Source of the DNA: a virus
Reading direction: 5' to 3' (one strand)
Length of the DNA: 35,114 bases
IMG/VR virus record: IMGVR_UViG_3300045135_001547
Span: 1-35,114 of that record
Each line of letters starts with the position of its first letter. The stretch's first letter is position 1. Under the pieces are notes generated by a model. The model ran no database searches. It was not told the origin of the DNA and was given only the letters and a program-made list of their open reading frames with translations. Positions 13,008 through 19,397 of the stretch are shown one piece after another. The translations under genes and the position numbers were made by a program.

Positions 13008-13116
13008 TGCCACATACTATTCTTTGGTAGTCTTTGGCTATGTTTTCGGTACAGGATTGGCACTCGGATTCATAGCATTTTTAATTGATCAATTTATTAA
13101 ATGGAGGAAAAAATGA
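13000..13116 (+). CDS. Single-helix membrane peptide with TTG start, 38 aa
   Basis: The start is TTG 13000, chosen because a full GAGGAGGTGAAGA ribosome site precedes it at ideal spacing; no ATG is available. The stop TGA overlaps the next gene's ATG. The peptide starts MTNATYYSLVVF, spans the membrane once (about residues 8-28, LVVFGYVFGTGLALGFIAFL) and ends in a basic KWRKK tail, indicating a cytoplasmic C-terminus. It overlaps the end of the 83-residue membrane protein by 8 bp, so the two are likely made together. Confidence 0.6.
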   Translation: MTNATYYSLVVFGYVFGTGLALGFIAFLIDQFIKWRKK

Positions 13117-13283
13117 AACACAAATTAGCGATTAAACATTTTACATACTCAATTGCATTGGCAAAGCATTTAAATAAGCATGGTCATATCAAAGGGTGGA
13201 ATATGTTTGATCAAATTAAATCAAGTAATGAAATTATTCAACGATTAATAGGAAAGGAAAAACATGGTAGGAAAAGTGACTAG
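13113..13283 (+). CDS. Hypothetical basic protein, 56 aa
   Basis: ATG 13113 follows TGGAGGAAAAA and overlaps the preceding TGA. The protein is Lys/His-rich and helical (KHKLAIKHFTYSIALAKHLN, then a helix around SNEIIQRLIG). I do not recognise it. Its end overlaps the start of the YqaJ nuclease gene by 20 bp, so it sits at the head of the recombination block. A nuclease cofactor or DNA-binding role could be imagined but is not shown. Confidence 0.6.
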   Translation: MKHKLAIKHFTYSIALAKHLNKHGHIKGWNMFDQIKSSNEIIQRLIGKEKHGRKSD

Positions 13284-14250
13284 TAACAAACAATTATCAG
13301 CATCCCAAATCCCTGTATTGATGGGATTATCAAAGTTTCAATCTCGTAATGAGTTATTGAAAATGATTATGGATGCTAACAAGGGGATCGAGCCTGAGCA
13401 AATTAGCAATGAGTCAATGGATTGGGGTAATACATTAGAGCCAATCATATTGAATGAAGCATGTGCAAGGTTAGGTTTAGGCAATCCTAAAACCACGCAT
13501 GATCAACCGTATCAACACGATACATTACCGATTGCATGTTCCCTGGATGGTACAGTCCAGGGCAATGACCAAGAAATCATGACTGATTTAGAAAAGGGGA
13601 TTATATGTGTTAACGCTGACAAGATTAAGTTAAGCGGCAACATTATCCTTGAATCTAAATTGACTGCTCATGAGGTGGAAAGTGCAGATCAATTGCCACT
13701 CTATCGTGGCCCATTGCAATTGCAAATGCAGATGGATATTACCCATGCAGAAGTGGGTGTGGTGTGTGTGTTATATAAAGGCACAACACTACGCCTGTTT
13801 GTTTATCAGAGGGATGATGAAGTCATTGGTGAAATTCATGAAGCCATCATGGACTTTCAGAAAAGGATCGATAAGTATCTCACCAATGATGAAATTGATT
13901 GGTATGAAAGTCAGAATTCTGATGAAGCATCAAGGGTATTTAATGTATCTTATAAAAGCACCATTGAATTGCCTACGATGGAAGACATTGCAGAAAAGAT
14001 ATTGACTTGGCGTGATGAAATTACAGATCGTGCCAAGAAAATAGATGACATGCAAACAATCATCATGGATCAAATGCGAGATAATGAGCGTGCATTAATA
14101 GGTAGATATGAAGCGATATGGGGTACAACACAATATAAAGCTACGGCTGAACGTTATGTCCCAGCAAAACCCGCACGTACAGTCCGTCATTCTAAACTTA
14201 AAATCAGAGATAGGGAGGATTTAAATGGTAACAACGACACTCGTGAATGA
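13264..14250 (+). CDS. YqaJ-type (lambda exonuclease-like) recombination nuclease
   Basis: This 328-residue protein has the PD-(D/E)xK motifs of YqaJ/lambda exonuclease. MDWGNTLEPII holds Glu59; ACSLDGTV holds Asp95; IILESKLTA holds Glu130 and Lys132; LQLQMQMDIT near 151-160 holds the conserved Gln helix. These nucleases degrade one strand of DNA ends to give 3' single strands. The ERF annealase encoded 500 bp downstream would pair those strands, forming a two-component recombinase like Exo/Beta. The C-terminal third is a helical extension (DEITDRAKKIDDMQTI). Confidence 0.92.
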   Translation: MVGKVTSNKQLSASQIPVLMGLSKFQSRNELLKMIMDANKGIEPEQISNESMDWGNTLEPIILNEACARLGLGNPKTTHDQPYQHDTLPIACSLDGTVQGNDQEIMTDLEKGIICVNADKIKLSGNIILESKLTAHEVESADQLPLYRGPLQLQMQMDITHAEVGVVCVLYKGTTLRLFVYQRDDEVIGEIHEAIMDFQKRIDKYLTNDEIDWYESQNSDEASRVFNVSYKSTIELPTMEDIAEKILTWRDEITDRAKKIDDMQTIIMDQMRDNERALIGRYEAIWGTTQYKATAERYVPAKPARTVRHSKLKIRDREDLNGNNDTRE

Positions 14251-14575
14251 TAAAAAAAAGGCTAATAGTTTACGATTATTGGCTTTAGATAATGTGCATG
14301 ACAAACAGTTGTATCTTATATATAAAGATGAAAACTGTTTGCAAGAAATTATTGCATGCGAATTACTAGGTTTTAGTTACGAGTTAGCACCGTATAACAT
14401 TAATCAATTGTCATTAGGACTTAGAAAGCAAAAACAATCAGAAAGAAATATGATTCTTGAATCTAAGTTGAAGAAATTTCTTGACATAAATTATGTGTAT
14501 ACACCAAAGCAATGGATCAATTTAAAAACATATTTATTAAACCATGATCAATTGAAGGAGGATTTAAATGAGTGA
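14225..14575 (+). CDS. Hypothetical protein, 116 aa
   Basis: This is a helical soluble protein (LRLLALDNVHDKQLYLIYKD, then LGFSYELAPYNINQLSLGLR and a Lys-rich C-terminal half). No family is recognised. It overlaps the YqaJ gene by 26 bp and starts behind GGGAGGATTTAA. The same GGAGGATTTAAATG start element is repeated at the next gene. Position between exonuclease and annealase suggests a recombination accessory protein, but the sequence itself gives no proof. Confidence 0.65.
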   Translation: MVTTTLVNDKKKANSLRLLALDNVHDKQLYLIYKDENCLQEIIACELLGFSYELAPYNINQLSLGLRKQKQSERNMILESKLKKFLDINYVYTPKQWINLKTYLLNHDQLKEDLNE

Positions 14576-14774
14576 TATCAATAACTTAGGTGGTGATCAA
14601 TATGGTGATAGTTTTATTGATAGTTACCTATTAAAACAAGCAAAGAAACAACAACGTAATCAGGAATTCTTAAAGCTTATCTATGAACATGTCGGTTCAA
14701 GGGAAGGCAGACAGGATTTAATTAAACTTTATTTTGGAGGTCAAGATGACAACAACAATTTCGGTGATTGCTAA
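14568..14774 (+). CDS. Hypothetical protein, 68 aa
   Basis: This small soluble protein contains GGDQYGDSFIDSYLLKQAKK, a helix NQEFLKLIYEHV, and an Asn/Asp-rich end (GGQDDNNNFGDC). The start follows AAGGAGGATTTAA and overlaps its neighbour by 8 bp. The 3' end runs 29 bp into the ERF gene. No known family is apparent. It is part of the recombination block by position. Confidence 0.6.
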   Translation: MSDINNLGGDQYGDSFIDSYLLKQAKKQQRNQEFLKLIYEHVGSREGRQDLIKLYFGGQDDNNNFGDC

Positions 14775-15186
14775 GGCATTACTTAAAGCACAAAAGGAAT
14801 TTGGCCCAGCCTTAAAGACGGCAACCAACCCACATTTTAGAAGTAAATATGTGGCACTCGATGGATGTATTGAGGCGGTCATCGATGCGCTACATAACAA
14901 TGGCATTGCATTGACACAACGCACGCATGATTGTGAAAGTGGTATTCGTATTGAAACCATATTGATCCATGAAAGTGGGGAAAGTTTAAGTGGTGGCATA
15001 TTACATGTACCCGCTGCCAAACAAGACCCACAAGGTTACGGCAGCGCTTTGACGTACAGTCGTAGGTATTCGATCATGACATTCTTGGGAGTCCCAGCTG
15101 AAGATGATGATGGCAATCAAGCTACAAAATCTATGGCTGAAAAGGTACGTGAGGCAGCGCCTGTCTCAAAAAAGTCTACACCCTGA
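14746..15186 (+). CDS. erf: ERF single-strand annealing protein, zero-frame product
   Basis: ATG 14746 is preferred over the upstream TTG at 14734 because GGAGGTCAAG lies just before it. The 146-residue zero-frame product is a whole ERF domain: KALLKAQKEFGPALKTATNP, FRSKYVALDGCIEAVIDALH, then IRIETILIHESGESLSGGIL and DPQGYGSALTYSRRYSIMTFLGVPAEDDDG, the signature end of the family. It anneals complementary single strands produced by the YqaJ nuclease. Typical ERF proteins exceed 200 residues. Here the frame stops early, and the missing C-terminal part continues in the -1 frame. Confidence 0.92.
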   Translation: MTTTISVIAKALLKAQKEFGPALKTATNPHFRSKYVALDGCIEAVIDALHNNGIALTQRTHDCESGIRIETILIHESGESLSGGILHVPAAKQDPQGYGSALTYSRRYSIMTFLGVPAEDDDGNQATKSMAEKVREAAPVSKKSTP

Positions 15187-15413
15187 GTCTGCCGGGGAAA
15201 GAACCTACGGACTTTGCAGATGAATATCAGTACGTAGATCGGTACAAAAAGGTACTCAAAGAGGTGCTTGCTGTTGAGCAATGGGATAGCAAGGAAAAGT
15301 TAAAAAAGATTATGGCTTTTGCTGAAACTAACAAAGGTACAGTATCTACATTGTTAGGTGCAAATACAGTCGCAATCAAAAATGCATTTCACGATGCGGT
15401 GAAAGGATTGTAA
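14746..15413 (+). CDS. erf: ERF full-length product by -1 frameshift at 15168-15174 (about 222 aa)
   Basis: At codons 141-143 the sequence TCA AAA AAG contains the heptamer A AAA AAG, the most efficient bacterial -1 slippery site (as in dnaX). Shifting there continues with VYTLSLPGKEPTDFADEY and a helical region to a TAA at 15411-15413, adding 79 residues. A TGAGG sequence lies about 13 nt upstream and a modest hairpin can form downstream (AGT-CCG paired with CGG-ACT, near 15184-15210). The TAA overlaps the next ATG. A sequencing indel in the A6 run is the alternative. Confidence 0.6.
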
Positions 15414-15736
15414 TGGCTGAATCAGACTTAAATTATCATGGTGATCCTGAAGCGGAGCGTATGACTTATCAGATCAGTTATGCAAAAGATGATTGGCGTG
15501 GCAGACTTGTTCTAAGTATCTTAGAAAAAGCCATTGGTGATTATCTTGCAAGAACGATTTCTAATAAGTTACGTAATGATGCAAAGGATTTTTTATACAA
15601 CGATAATCCTTTGTTTGAAGTGGCTATGGCTATACTCAATCAAGACCCTGATATGTTTCGTAAACAGCTAAATAAGATGCGTAAATTAAATCTTCCCTTT
15701 CAAAAGCGTTATGAATTTTCAGGGGAGCAACGATGA
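15413..15736 (+). CDS. Hypothetical protein, 107 aa
   Basis: The protein carries a pattern I have met in small phage proteins near recombination or methylase genes: an amphipathic helix ILEKAIGDYLARTISNKLRN, then DAKDFLYND..LFEVAMAILNQDPDMFRKQL. It looks like a short helical DNA- or RNA-interacting domain, but the family is not named here. It starts exactly where the frameshifted ERF ends (TAATG) and overlaps the methyltransferase ATG by 4 bp, so it is expressed between them. Confidence 0.65.
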   Translation: MAESDLNYHGDPEAERMTYQISYAKDDWRGRLVLSILEKAIGDYLARTISNKLRNDAKDFLYNDNPLFEVAMAILNQDPDMFRKQLNKMRKLNLPFQKRYEFSGEQR

Positions 15737-16926
15737 ATTATCTATCTGTATGTAGTGGCATTGAAGCAGCAACGGTGGCTTGGCATGACTTAGGTTGGAA
15801 GCCTGTTGCATTTTCTGAAATCGAAAAGTTTCCTAGTGAAGTATTGGCACATCGTTATCCCGGTGTGCCAAACCTAGGTGACATGACTAAATATAAGGAG
15901 TGGAATTTTGATCAATCAATTGAACTTGTTTGTGGAGGTACACCCTGTCAGTCCTTCTCAGTCGCTGGACTTAGGAAAGGACTCGAAGACCCAAGAGGCA
16001 ACCTTGCCCTTACCTTTTGTGGAATACTTGACAAGTTTAGACCCAAGTGGTTCGTTTGGGAAAACGTGCCAGGTGTCCTCAGTTCAGGAGGTGGACAAGA
16101 CTTTGGTAGCTTCCTCGGGGCGCTGGTTGAACTCGGGTATGGGTTCTCATATAGGGTGCTTGACGCTCAATACTTCGGAGTGGCCCAAAGACGAAGAAGA
16201 GTGTTTGTTGTCGGACACCTTGGAGACTGGAGACCTACCGCAGAAGTATTATTTGAGTCCGAAAGCTTGCAAAGGCATATTAAACCGAGCAGAAAATCGA
16301 GGCAAGAAGCTGCCTCCAAGCCTGAACGAAGCACTAAGCTACGTAGCAAATCAGGAATGATCCCTTTGCTACATCAAGATAAGATTGATGCTCTATGTGC
16401 AAGAGATTATAAAGGTTTAAATTCTGATAGCCTAGATAAGAAAGCCATTGTACATGTGGCAGATAAGTGTCCAACCATTACATCAAGTGCAAGTGGATAC
16501 AGTCGAGTAGGTAATGGTACAACTGAACATGAAACCTATGTTGCTCAAGCCTTTCATGCATCACAAGACCCTATTAGTGGTGAAGTATCACCCTGTTTAG
16601 GATCAACGAGTAAGATAGGTGTGGCTTATAATATTACATTTTGTGATGCGAATGGCACAAGAAAAGATAGGCCTAACGGTGGGTTGTATGTTAATGAAAC
16701 AGAAGTATCAAACACCATGACGCATGCGGGTGTTGGAACATATCAATTAGATATGGCTGTCAGAAGATTGACTCCGATTGAGTGCGAAAGATTACAAGGA
16801 TTTCCTGATGGTTATACTAATATCAAAAACAACTGTCCTGATGGGCCAAGATACAAAGCATTAGGAAATAGTATGGCTGTGCCTGTGATGAAGTGGATTG
16901 GAAAAAGAATAGAGGCTCAAGGATGA
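15733..16926 (+). CDS. C5 cytosine DNA methyltransferase
   Basis: The 397-residue enzyme contains all key motifs: I (LSVCSGIEAATVAWHDLGW), IV with catalytic Cys72 (GGTPCQSFSVAG), VI (WENVPG, Glu110-Asn111-Val112), VIII (AQRRRRVFVVG), IX (RRLTPIECERLQGFPDGY, about 344-362) and X (YKALGNSMAVPVMKW). It transfers methyl groups from SAM to cytosine in a specific DNA site, probably protecting phage DNA from host restriction. The target-recognition part lies between VIII and IX. No matching nuclease is present, so it is an orphan enzyme. Residues about 59-209 are double-coding with the ORF at 15908-16360. Confidence 0.95.
   Translation: MNYLSVCSGIEAATVAWHDLGWKPVAFSEIEKFPSEVLAHRYPGVPNLGDMTKYKEWNFDQSIELVCGGTPCQSFSVAGLRKGLEDPRGNLALTFCGILDKFRPKWFVWENVPGVLSSGGGQDFGSFLGALVELGYGFSYRVLDAQYFGVAQRRRRVFVVGHLGDWRPTAEVLFESESLQRHIKPSRKSRQEAASKPERSTKLRSKSGMIPLLHQDKIDALCARDYKGLNSDSLDKKAIVHVADKCPTITSSASGYSRVGNGTTEHETYVAQAFHASQDPISGEVSPCLGSTSKIGVAYNITFCDANGTRKDRPNGGLYVNETEVSNTMTHAGVGTYQLDMAVRRLTPIECERLQGFPDGYTNIKNNCPDGPRYKALGNSMAVPVMKWIGKRIEAQG
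15908..16360 (+). CDS. Overlapping ORF inside the methyltransferase gene, conserved-looking
   Basis: A 150-codon frame lies in a different phase wholly within the methyltransferase gene. It has features I recall from separately annotated phage proteins: SLDPSGSFGKTCQVSSVQEV, SSGRWLNSGMGS, LNTSEWPKDEEECLLSDTLE and TGDLPQKYYLSPKACKGILN followed by RAENRGKKLPPSLNEAL. The start (TTG 15908) is uncertain; no strong ribosome site is seen. It may be a true overprinted gene or a by-product of strong methyltransferase conservation. Function is unknown. Confidence 0.5.
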   Translation: MINQLNLFVEVHPVSPSQSLDLGKDSKTQEATLPLPFVEYLTSLDPSGSFGKTCQVSSVQEVDKTLVASSGRWLNSGMGSHIGCLTLNTSEWPKDEEECLLSDTLETGDLPQKYYLSPKACKGILNRAENRGKKLPPSLNEALSYVANQE

Positions 16927-16937
16927 GCCTCATTCAA

Positions 16938-17009
16938 TTACTTATTGCATACGTACATTGTGACTTCGAAACCGAAACGCATTTCAGTAGCTGATGGTGT
17001 TGACCACAT
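16938..17009 (-). CDS. pqqA: PqqA, pyrroloquinoline quinone precursor peptide
   Basis: The 23-residue peptide begins MWSTPSATEMRFG and ends FEVTMYVCNK. Length, Met1-Trp2, Pro5, Arg11-x-Gly13, the Glu15-Val-Thr-x-Tyr19 core and the Asn-Lys end all fit bacterial PqqA. Glu15 and Tyr19 are the residues that PqqE (with PqqD) cross-links and that become PQQ after PqqF/PqqB/PqqC action. AGGAG lies 7 nt before the ATG. It is on the minus strand in the 142-bp gap between two rightward genes, downstream of the leftward late arm. No other pqq gene is present, so host enzymes must process it. Confidence is very high for identity, inferential for use. Confidence 0.93.
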   Translation of the reverse strand: MWSTPSATEMRFGFEVTMYVCNK

Positions 17010-17068
17010 AACCTGTCTCCTATTAATAGTGTTTGTCAAGATTGTATGATAAAAATTTTAGGGATAAA

Positions 17069-17278
17069 ATGAATCAAGATTTGTATGAGTTAAGACTAAT
17101 GATATATCCTGATCACCACTATGTTGTATTCGATGGCTTTGGCGATAGCCTTCGATCCTTTTCAACCTATGATTTAGCAGAAGAGTTCGTAAGAATTAGA
17201 CCTGATTGTCAGATTGTAGAGATAAAACCTCTAACCAATGAAGAATTTACTGCTATTCATGGTGAACCCCCCTTCTGA
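17069..17278 (+). CDS. Hypothetical protein, 69 aa
   Basis: ATG 17069 follows TTTTAGGGATAAA, a reasonable ribosome site; the in-frame TTG at 17033 lacks one. The protein contains LRLMIYPDHHYVVFDGFGDS and YDLAEEFVRIRPDCQIVEIK, suggesting a small alpha/beta fold. I know no family for it. It is the last rightward gene, separated from the methyltransferase by the pqqA gap, and a hairpin follows its stop. It might be an early regulatory or accessory protein, but nothing in the sequence decides. Confidence 0.6.
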   Translation: MNQDLYELRLMIYPDHHYVVFDGFGDSLRSFSTYDLAEEFVRIRPDCQIVEIKPLTNEEFTAIHGEPPF

Positions 17279-17283
17279 GACCG

Positions 17284-17314
17284 TACAAGCCTCACCATGA
17301 GGACTTTGTATTTT
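17284..17314 (+). terminator. Hairpin at the convergence of the two arms
   Basis: TACAA (17284-17288) and CCTCA (17290-17294) pair with TGAGG (17298-17302) and TTGTA (17306-17310) around a CCA loop, followed by TTTT. It sits six bases after the last rightward gene and could end rightward transcription. The U-run is short, so strength is uncertain. Read leftward it has no U-run, so late transcripts might continue toward pqqA. Confidence 0.45.
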
Positions 17315-17371
17315 ACCTATACCTTACCCTAGGACACATTGAGATCGGCTCACCACGAGCGTTATACGAGG

Positions 17372-17599
17372 TCATTTTTTAGATCGAACGTACAAAACAG
17401 GACGATTATGGTCAATGTACTTATATTCGTGTTTAAAATCTTCAGGTAAGTTAATAAAGTCTTCGTGCATACAAATCGTACGTAGATCAGCGATGAAATT
17501 TTTCTCAGCATAGGCATGTGCGACTTCACAATTTAAGAATGTACCTACGTATTGTGGTTCGCCACCCATCATAATGAGTAAAACGAAATGGAGTTCCAT
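17372..17599 (-). CDS. Hypothetical protein, 75 aa
   Basis: This small soluble protein begins MELHFVLLIMMGGEPQYVGT, a strand-rich start, followed by a helix CEVAHAYAEKNF and an RTICMHEDFINLPEDF segment. The shape recalls tiny ferredoxin-like phage proteins, but no family is recognised. It overlaps the upstream 98-residue gene by one base (TAATG) and ends the leftward arm, about 90 bp from the convergent hairpin and 360 bp before pqqA on the same strand. Confidence 0.65.
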   Translation of the reverse strand: MELHFVLLIMMGGEPQYVGTFLNCEVAHAYAEKNFIADLRTICMHEDFINLPEDFKHEYKYIDHNRPVLYVRSKK

Positions 17600-17895
17600 T
17601 AATGTACCTTGTCAGGCTTTGGCTCGACTAGGTAAAGGTCAGCACCGTCACAATGGATAATAAGAAAATGATCTTCTTTATCTGAGAATATAATCTTGAT
17701 CATTGATTGGCTATCGGATTCTAGAAACTCGATGTTCCAAATCTTCTTGCCAACCAATGTGTCAAGTAACTTAGCCTGATTTTCATCAGCCTCGGTTATA
17801 AACTCTACGTCTAAACTATCTTCCCTATCCAATCTCCACCGTCCTTTAATACCATTGGCATTAGTTTTGGTTGTCCTTCTATTATCATACCACAA
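17599..17895 (-). CDS. Hypothetical protein, up to 98 aa
   Basis: The ATG at 17895 would make the gene overlap the metallophosphoesterase by 85 bp. An in-frame TTG at 17832 behind AGGACGGTGGAGA would shorten it to 77 residues and the overlap to 22 bp, which is more plausible. The common part (DSLDVEFITEADENQAKLLD, then GKKIWNIEFLE and FSDKEDHFLIIHCDGADLYL) looks like a small beta-sheet protein. No family is recognised. The gene is followed by a one-base-overlapping small gene at the end of the late arm. Confidence 0.6.
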   Translation of the reverse strand: MWYDNRRTTKTNANGIKGRWRLDREDSLDVEFITEADENQAKLLDTLVGKKIWNIEFLESDSQSMIKIIFSDKEDHFLIIHCDGADLYLVEPKPDKVH

Positions 17896-18518
17896 CCAAC
17901 GATGAATCTTGTTTTAAAGTTCTTAGCATACTCAAATGCAAGTGACTTCTGATTGATAAGACTACCTACTTGCATACCCCAGATCAACGCATCAGGGTTA
18001 GAGTAGTAACCGATAGAGAACTTGGTATGGTAGTGGCCCTGAACGGTATTCATACCATACTGCTGTGCCACACGTAATACATCTGCAGCAAGACCATGCG
18101 TAAAGAAGCATCGTGAATTATCAGACAAGGTAATGCGTAGGTCATCAACCCATTGCCAACCTTTGCCGACATTCAGATACTCATTGTAAGAGCGTAAGTA
18201 TTCCTTGGGTAATCCATACTTCAACGCACGTCTAAAGACTAAGGAGGAGTGGTTGGAGTGTACTAGGAACATCCTAGGAAAAATTTTTTCTAACTCTTTG
18301 ATATACAAACGAGACGATTTCAACTCATCCCCGGCTGACATGAGATCAGGGTTATGATCATGCATGCTGATGGCATGCTGATCTAACTCATCGCCAATGT
18401 TAACCACGAGGTCAGGCTTATATTTATTTTTAAGTGCCGCTAGAAATTTGAATGCGTCTTTGTGATGGTAAGGGATGTGGAGGTCTGATATAACAAGTAC
18501 CGATTTATATTTAGTCAT
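17811..18518 (-). CDS. Calcineurin-like metallophosphoesterase
   Basis: ATG 18518 is chosen because GAGGATATGT precedes it; the longer reading begins at a GTG without a site. The 235-residue protein has the two-metal motifs: Asp12-Leu-His14 (ISDLHIPYHH), GDELDQ with Asp43, SNH (Asn89-His90, where most relatives have GNH), His141 and GHYH (His162, His164). It would hydrolyse phosphate esters; the substrate is unknown and may be nucleotide or nucleic acid. It lies after the lysis genes. Similar enzymes are common in phages with unclear roles. Confidence 0.88.
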   Translation of the reverse strand: MTKYKSVLVISDLHIPYHHKDAFKFLAALKNKYKPDLVVNIGDELDQHAISMHDHNPDLMSAGDELKSSRLYIKELEKIFPRMFLVHSNHSSLVFRRALKYGLPKEYLRSYNEYLNVGKGWQWVDDLRITLSDNSRCFFTHGLAADVLRVAQQYGMNTVQGHYHTKFSIGYYSNPDALIWGMQVGSLINQKSLAFEYAKNFKTRFIVGCGMIIEGQPKLMPMVLKDGGDWIGKIV

Positions 18519-18560
18519 ACATATCCTCACATAAGTTTACCTTATAAGGATATCATATAT

Positions 18561-19001
18561 CTATGGCTTGTAAATAGATATACCTGACTTATCAATCACA
18601 TAGGATTGTCTTCGAGGTTCTTCACCTAGCTTGGGAAACTGGATATGGATCCATGAATTGTATTCAATGATGAGCTTGTCGTATTCTATGGAAGACCCAA
18701 CCAAATCCAAAAAGACATCGTCAACACTCCCAAAACGATGGCAAGTAAAATCACATGCGAGGCCCAATGTGTGATAGCTCGTGTCTTTACTACCAAGGGT
18801 ACGGTTGACAGATAAGCACCTATAGCCACTAGATATAATAATAGGTAGTCCGCCCAACCTAGACCTAACGAGTTCCATTCCATGTGCAGTCCTCTTTAAG
18901 TTCTCTAGAATCTCAGGACTTGGGGTGTTATCGTATCCCAAGCGTGCTGCTATTTGTGACTTGGTAAATTCGTCAAGATGGAAATGCTCAGAGAGCTGCA
19001 C
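18561..19001 (-). CDS. M15-type peptidase endolysin
   Basis: The start is GTG 19001, overlapping the holin stop as TAGTG. The 146-residue protein is a Peptidase_M15_3 domain: LSEHFHLDEFTKSQIAARLG at the N-terminus, SSGYRCLSVNRTLGSKDTSYH in the middle, zinc ligands His77 and Asp84 (YHTLGLACDF) and His119 (WIHIQF). It would cut peptide cross-bridges or stems of peptidoglycan after release across the membrane by the adjacent holin. There is no signal peptide or separate cell-wall binding domain, as usual for small endolysins of phages infecting Gram-negatives. Confidence 0.9.
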   Translation of the reverse strand: MQLSEHFHLDEFTKSQIAARLGYDNTPSPEILENLKRTAHGMELVRSRLGGLPIIISSGYRCLSVNRTLGSKDTSYHTLGLACDFTCHRFGSVDDVFLDLVGSSIEYDKLIIEYNSWIHIQFPKLGEEPRRQSYVIDKSGISIYKP

Positions 19002-19393
19002 TATTTAGTTAGACCTTTAAGCTTTTCCCATGAACGTAAACCAGCCATGCCTAACATAGCAAAGGTAAGTTCTAATAAGATGTCATGATCAATGGTAGGT
19101 ACTGGACTGACCACACCATCTAATGCATCAAAGTATACAAACAAAGGATGTCCGACAAATAGCCAAAAAATTCCAATGGCACAAGACCAACCAATCATCG
19201 GTCTCCAACCAGCAACAAAGACACTACGATGTGCTGCTTCTGTCTTATTGATCTCAGCTTGTGCAAGGTTAAGTTGATTAGCATTTTCAACGAGCGTCTT
19301 TTCTATTTCTTGCTTGGCTTTCTCTGCGCCATTCTTATCTGGAATGACTCGATCAAGTACAGTTCCTATGAGTGGTAGTATGGCTTGTAACAT
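19001..19393 (-). CDS. Holin, GTA_holin_3TM-like
   Basis: The 130-residue protein begins with a hydrophobic helix LQAILPLIGTVLDRVI, then a charged helical section (KQEIEKTLVENANQLNLAQA), then VAGWRPMIGWSCAIGIFWLFVG, the typical AGWRPxxGW...CA entry into the second membrane helix, and a third segment LLELTFAMLGMAGLRSWEKL. This is the arrangement of the three-TM holin family first named in gene transfer agents. It would form membrane lesions at the end of infection. It is coupled to the endolysin by a one-base overlap. Confidence 0.88.
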   Translation of the reverse strand: MLQAILPLIGTVLDRVIPDKNGAEKAKQEIEKTLVENANQLNLAQAEINKTEAAHRSVFVAGWRPMIGWSCAIGIFWLFVGHPLFVYFDALDGVVSPVPTIDHDILLELTFAMLGMAGLRSWEKLKGLTK

Positions 19394-19397
19394 AATC

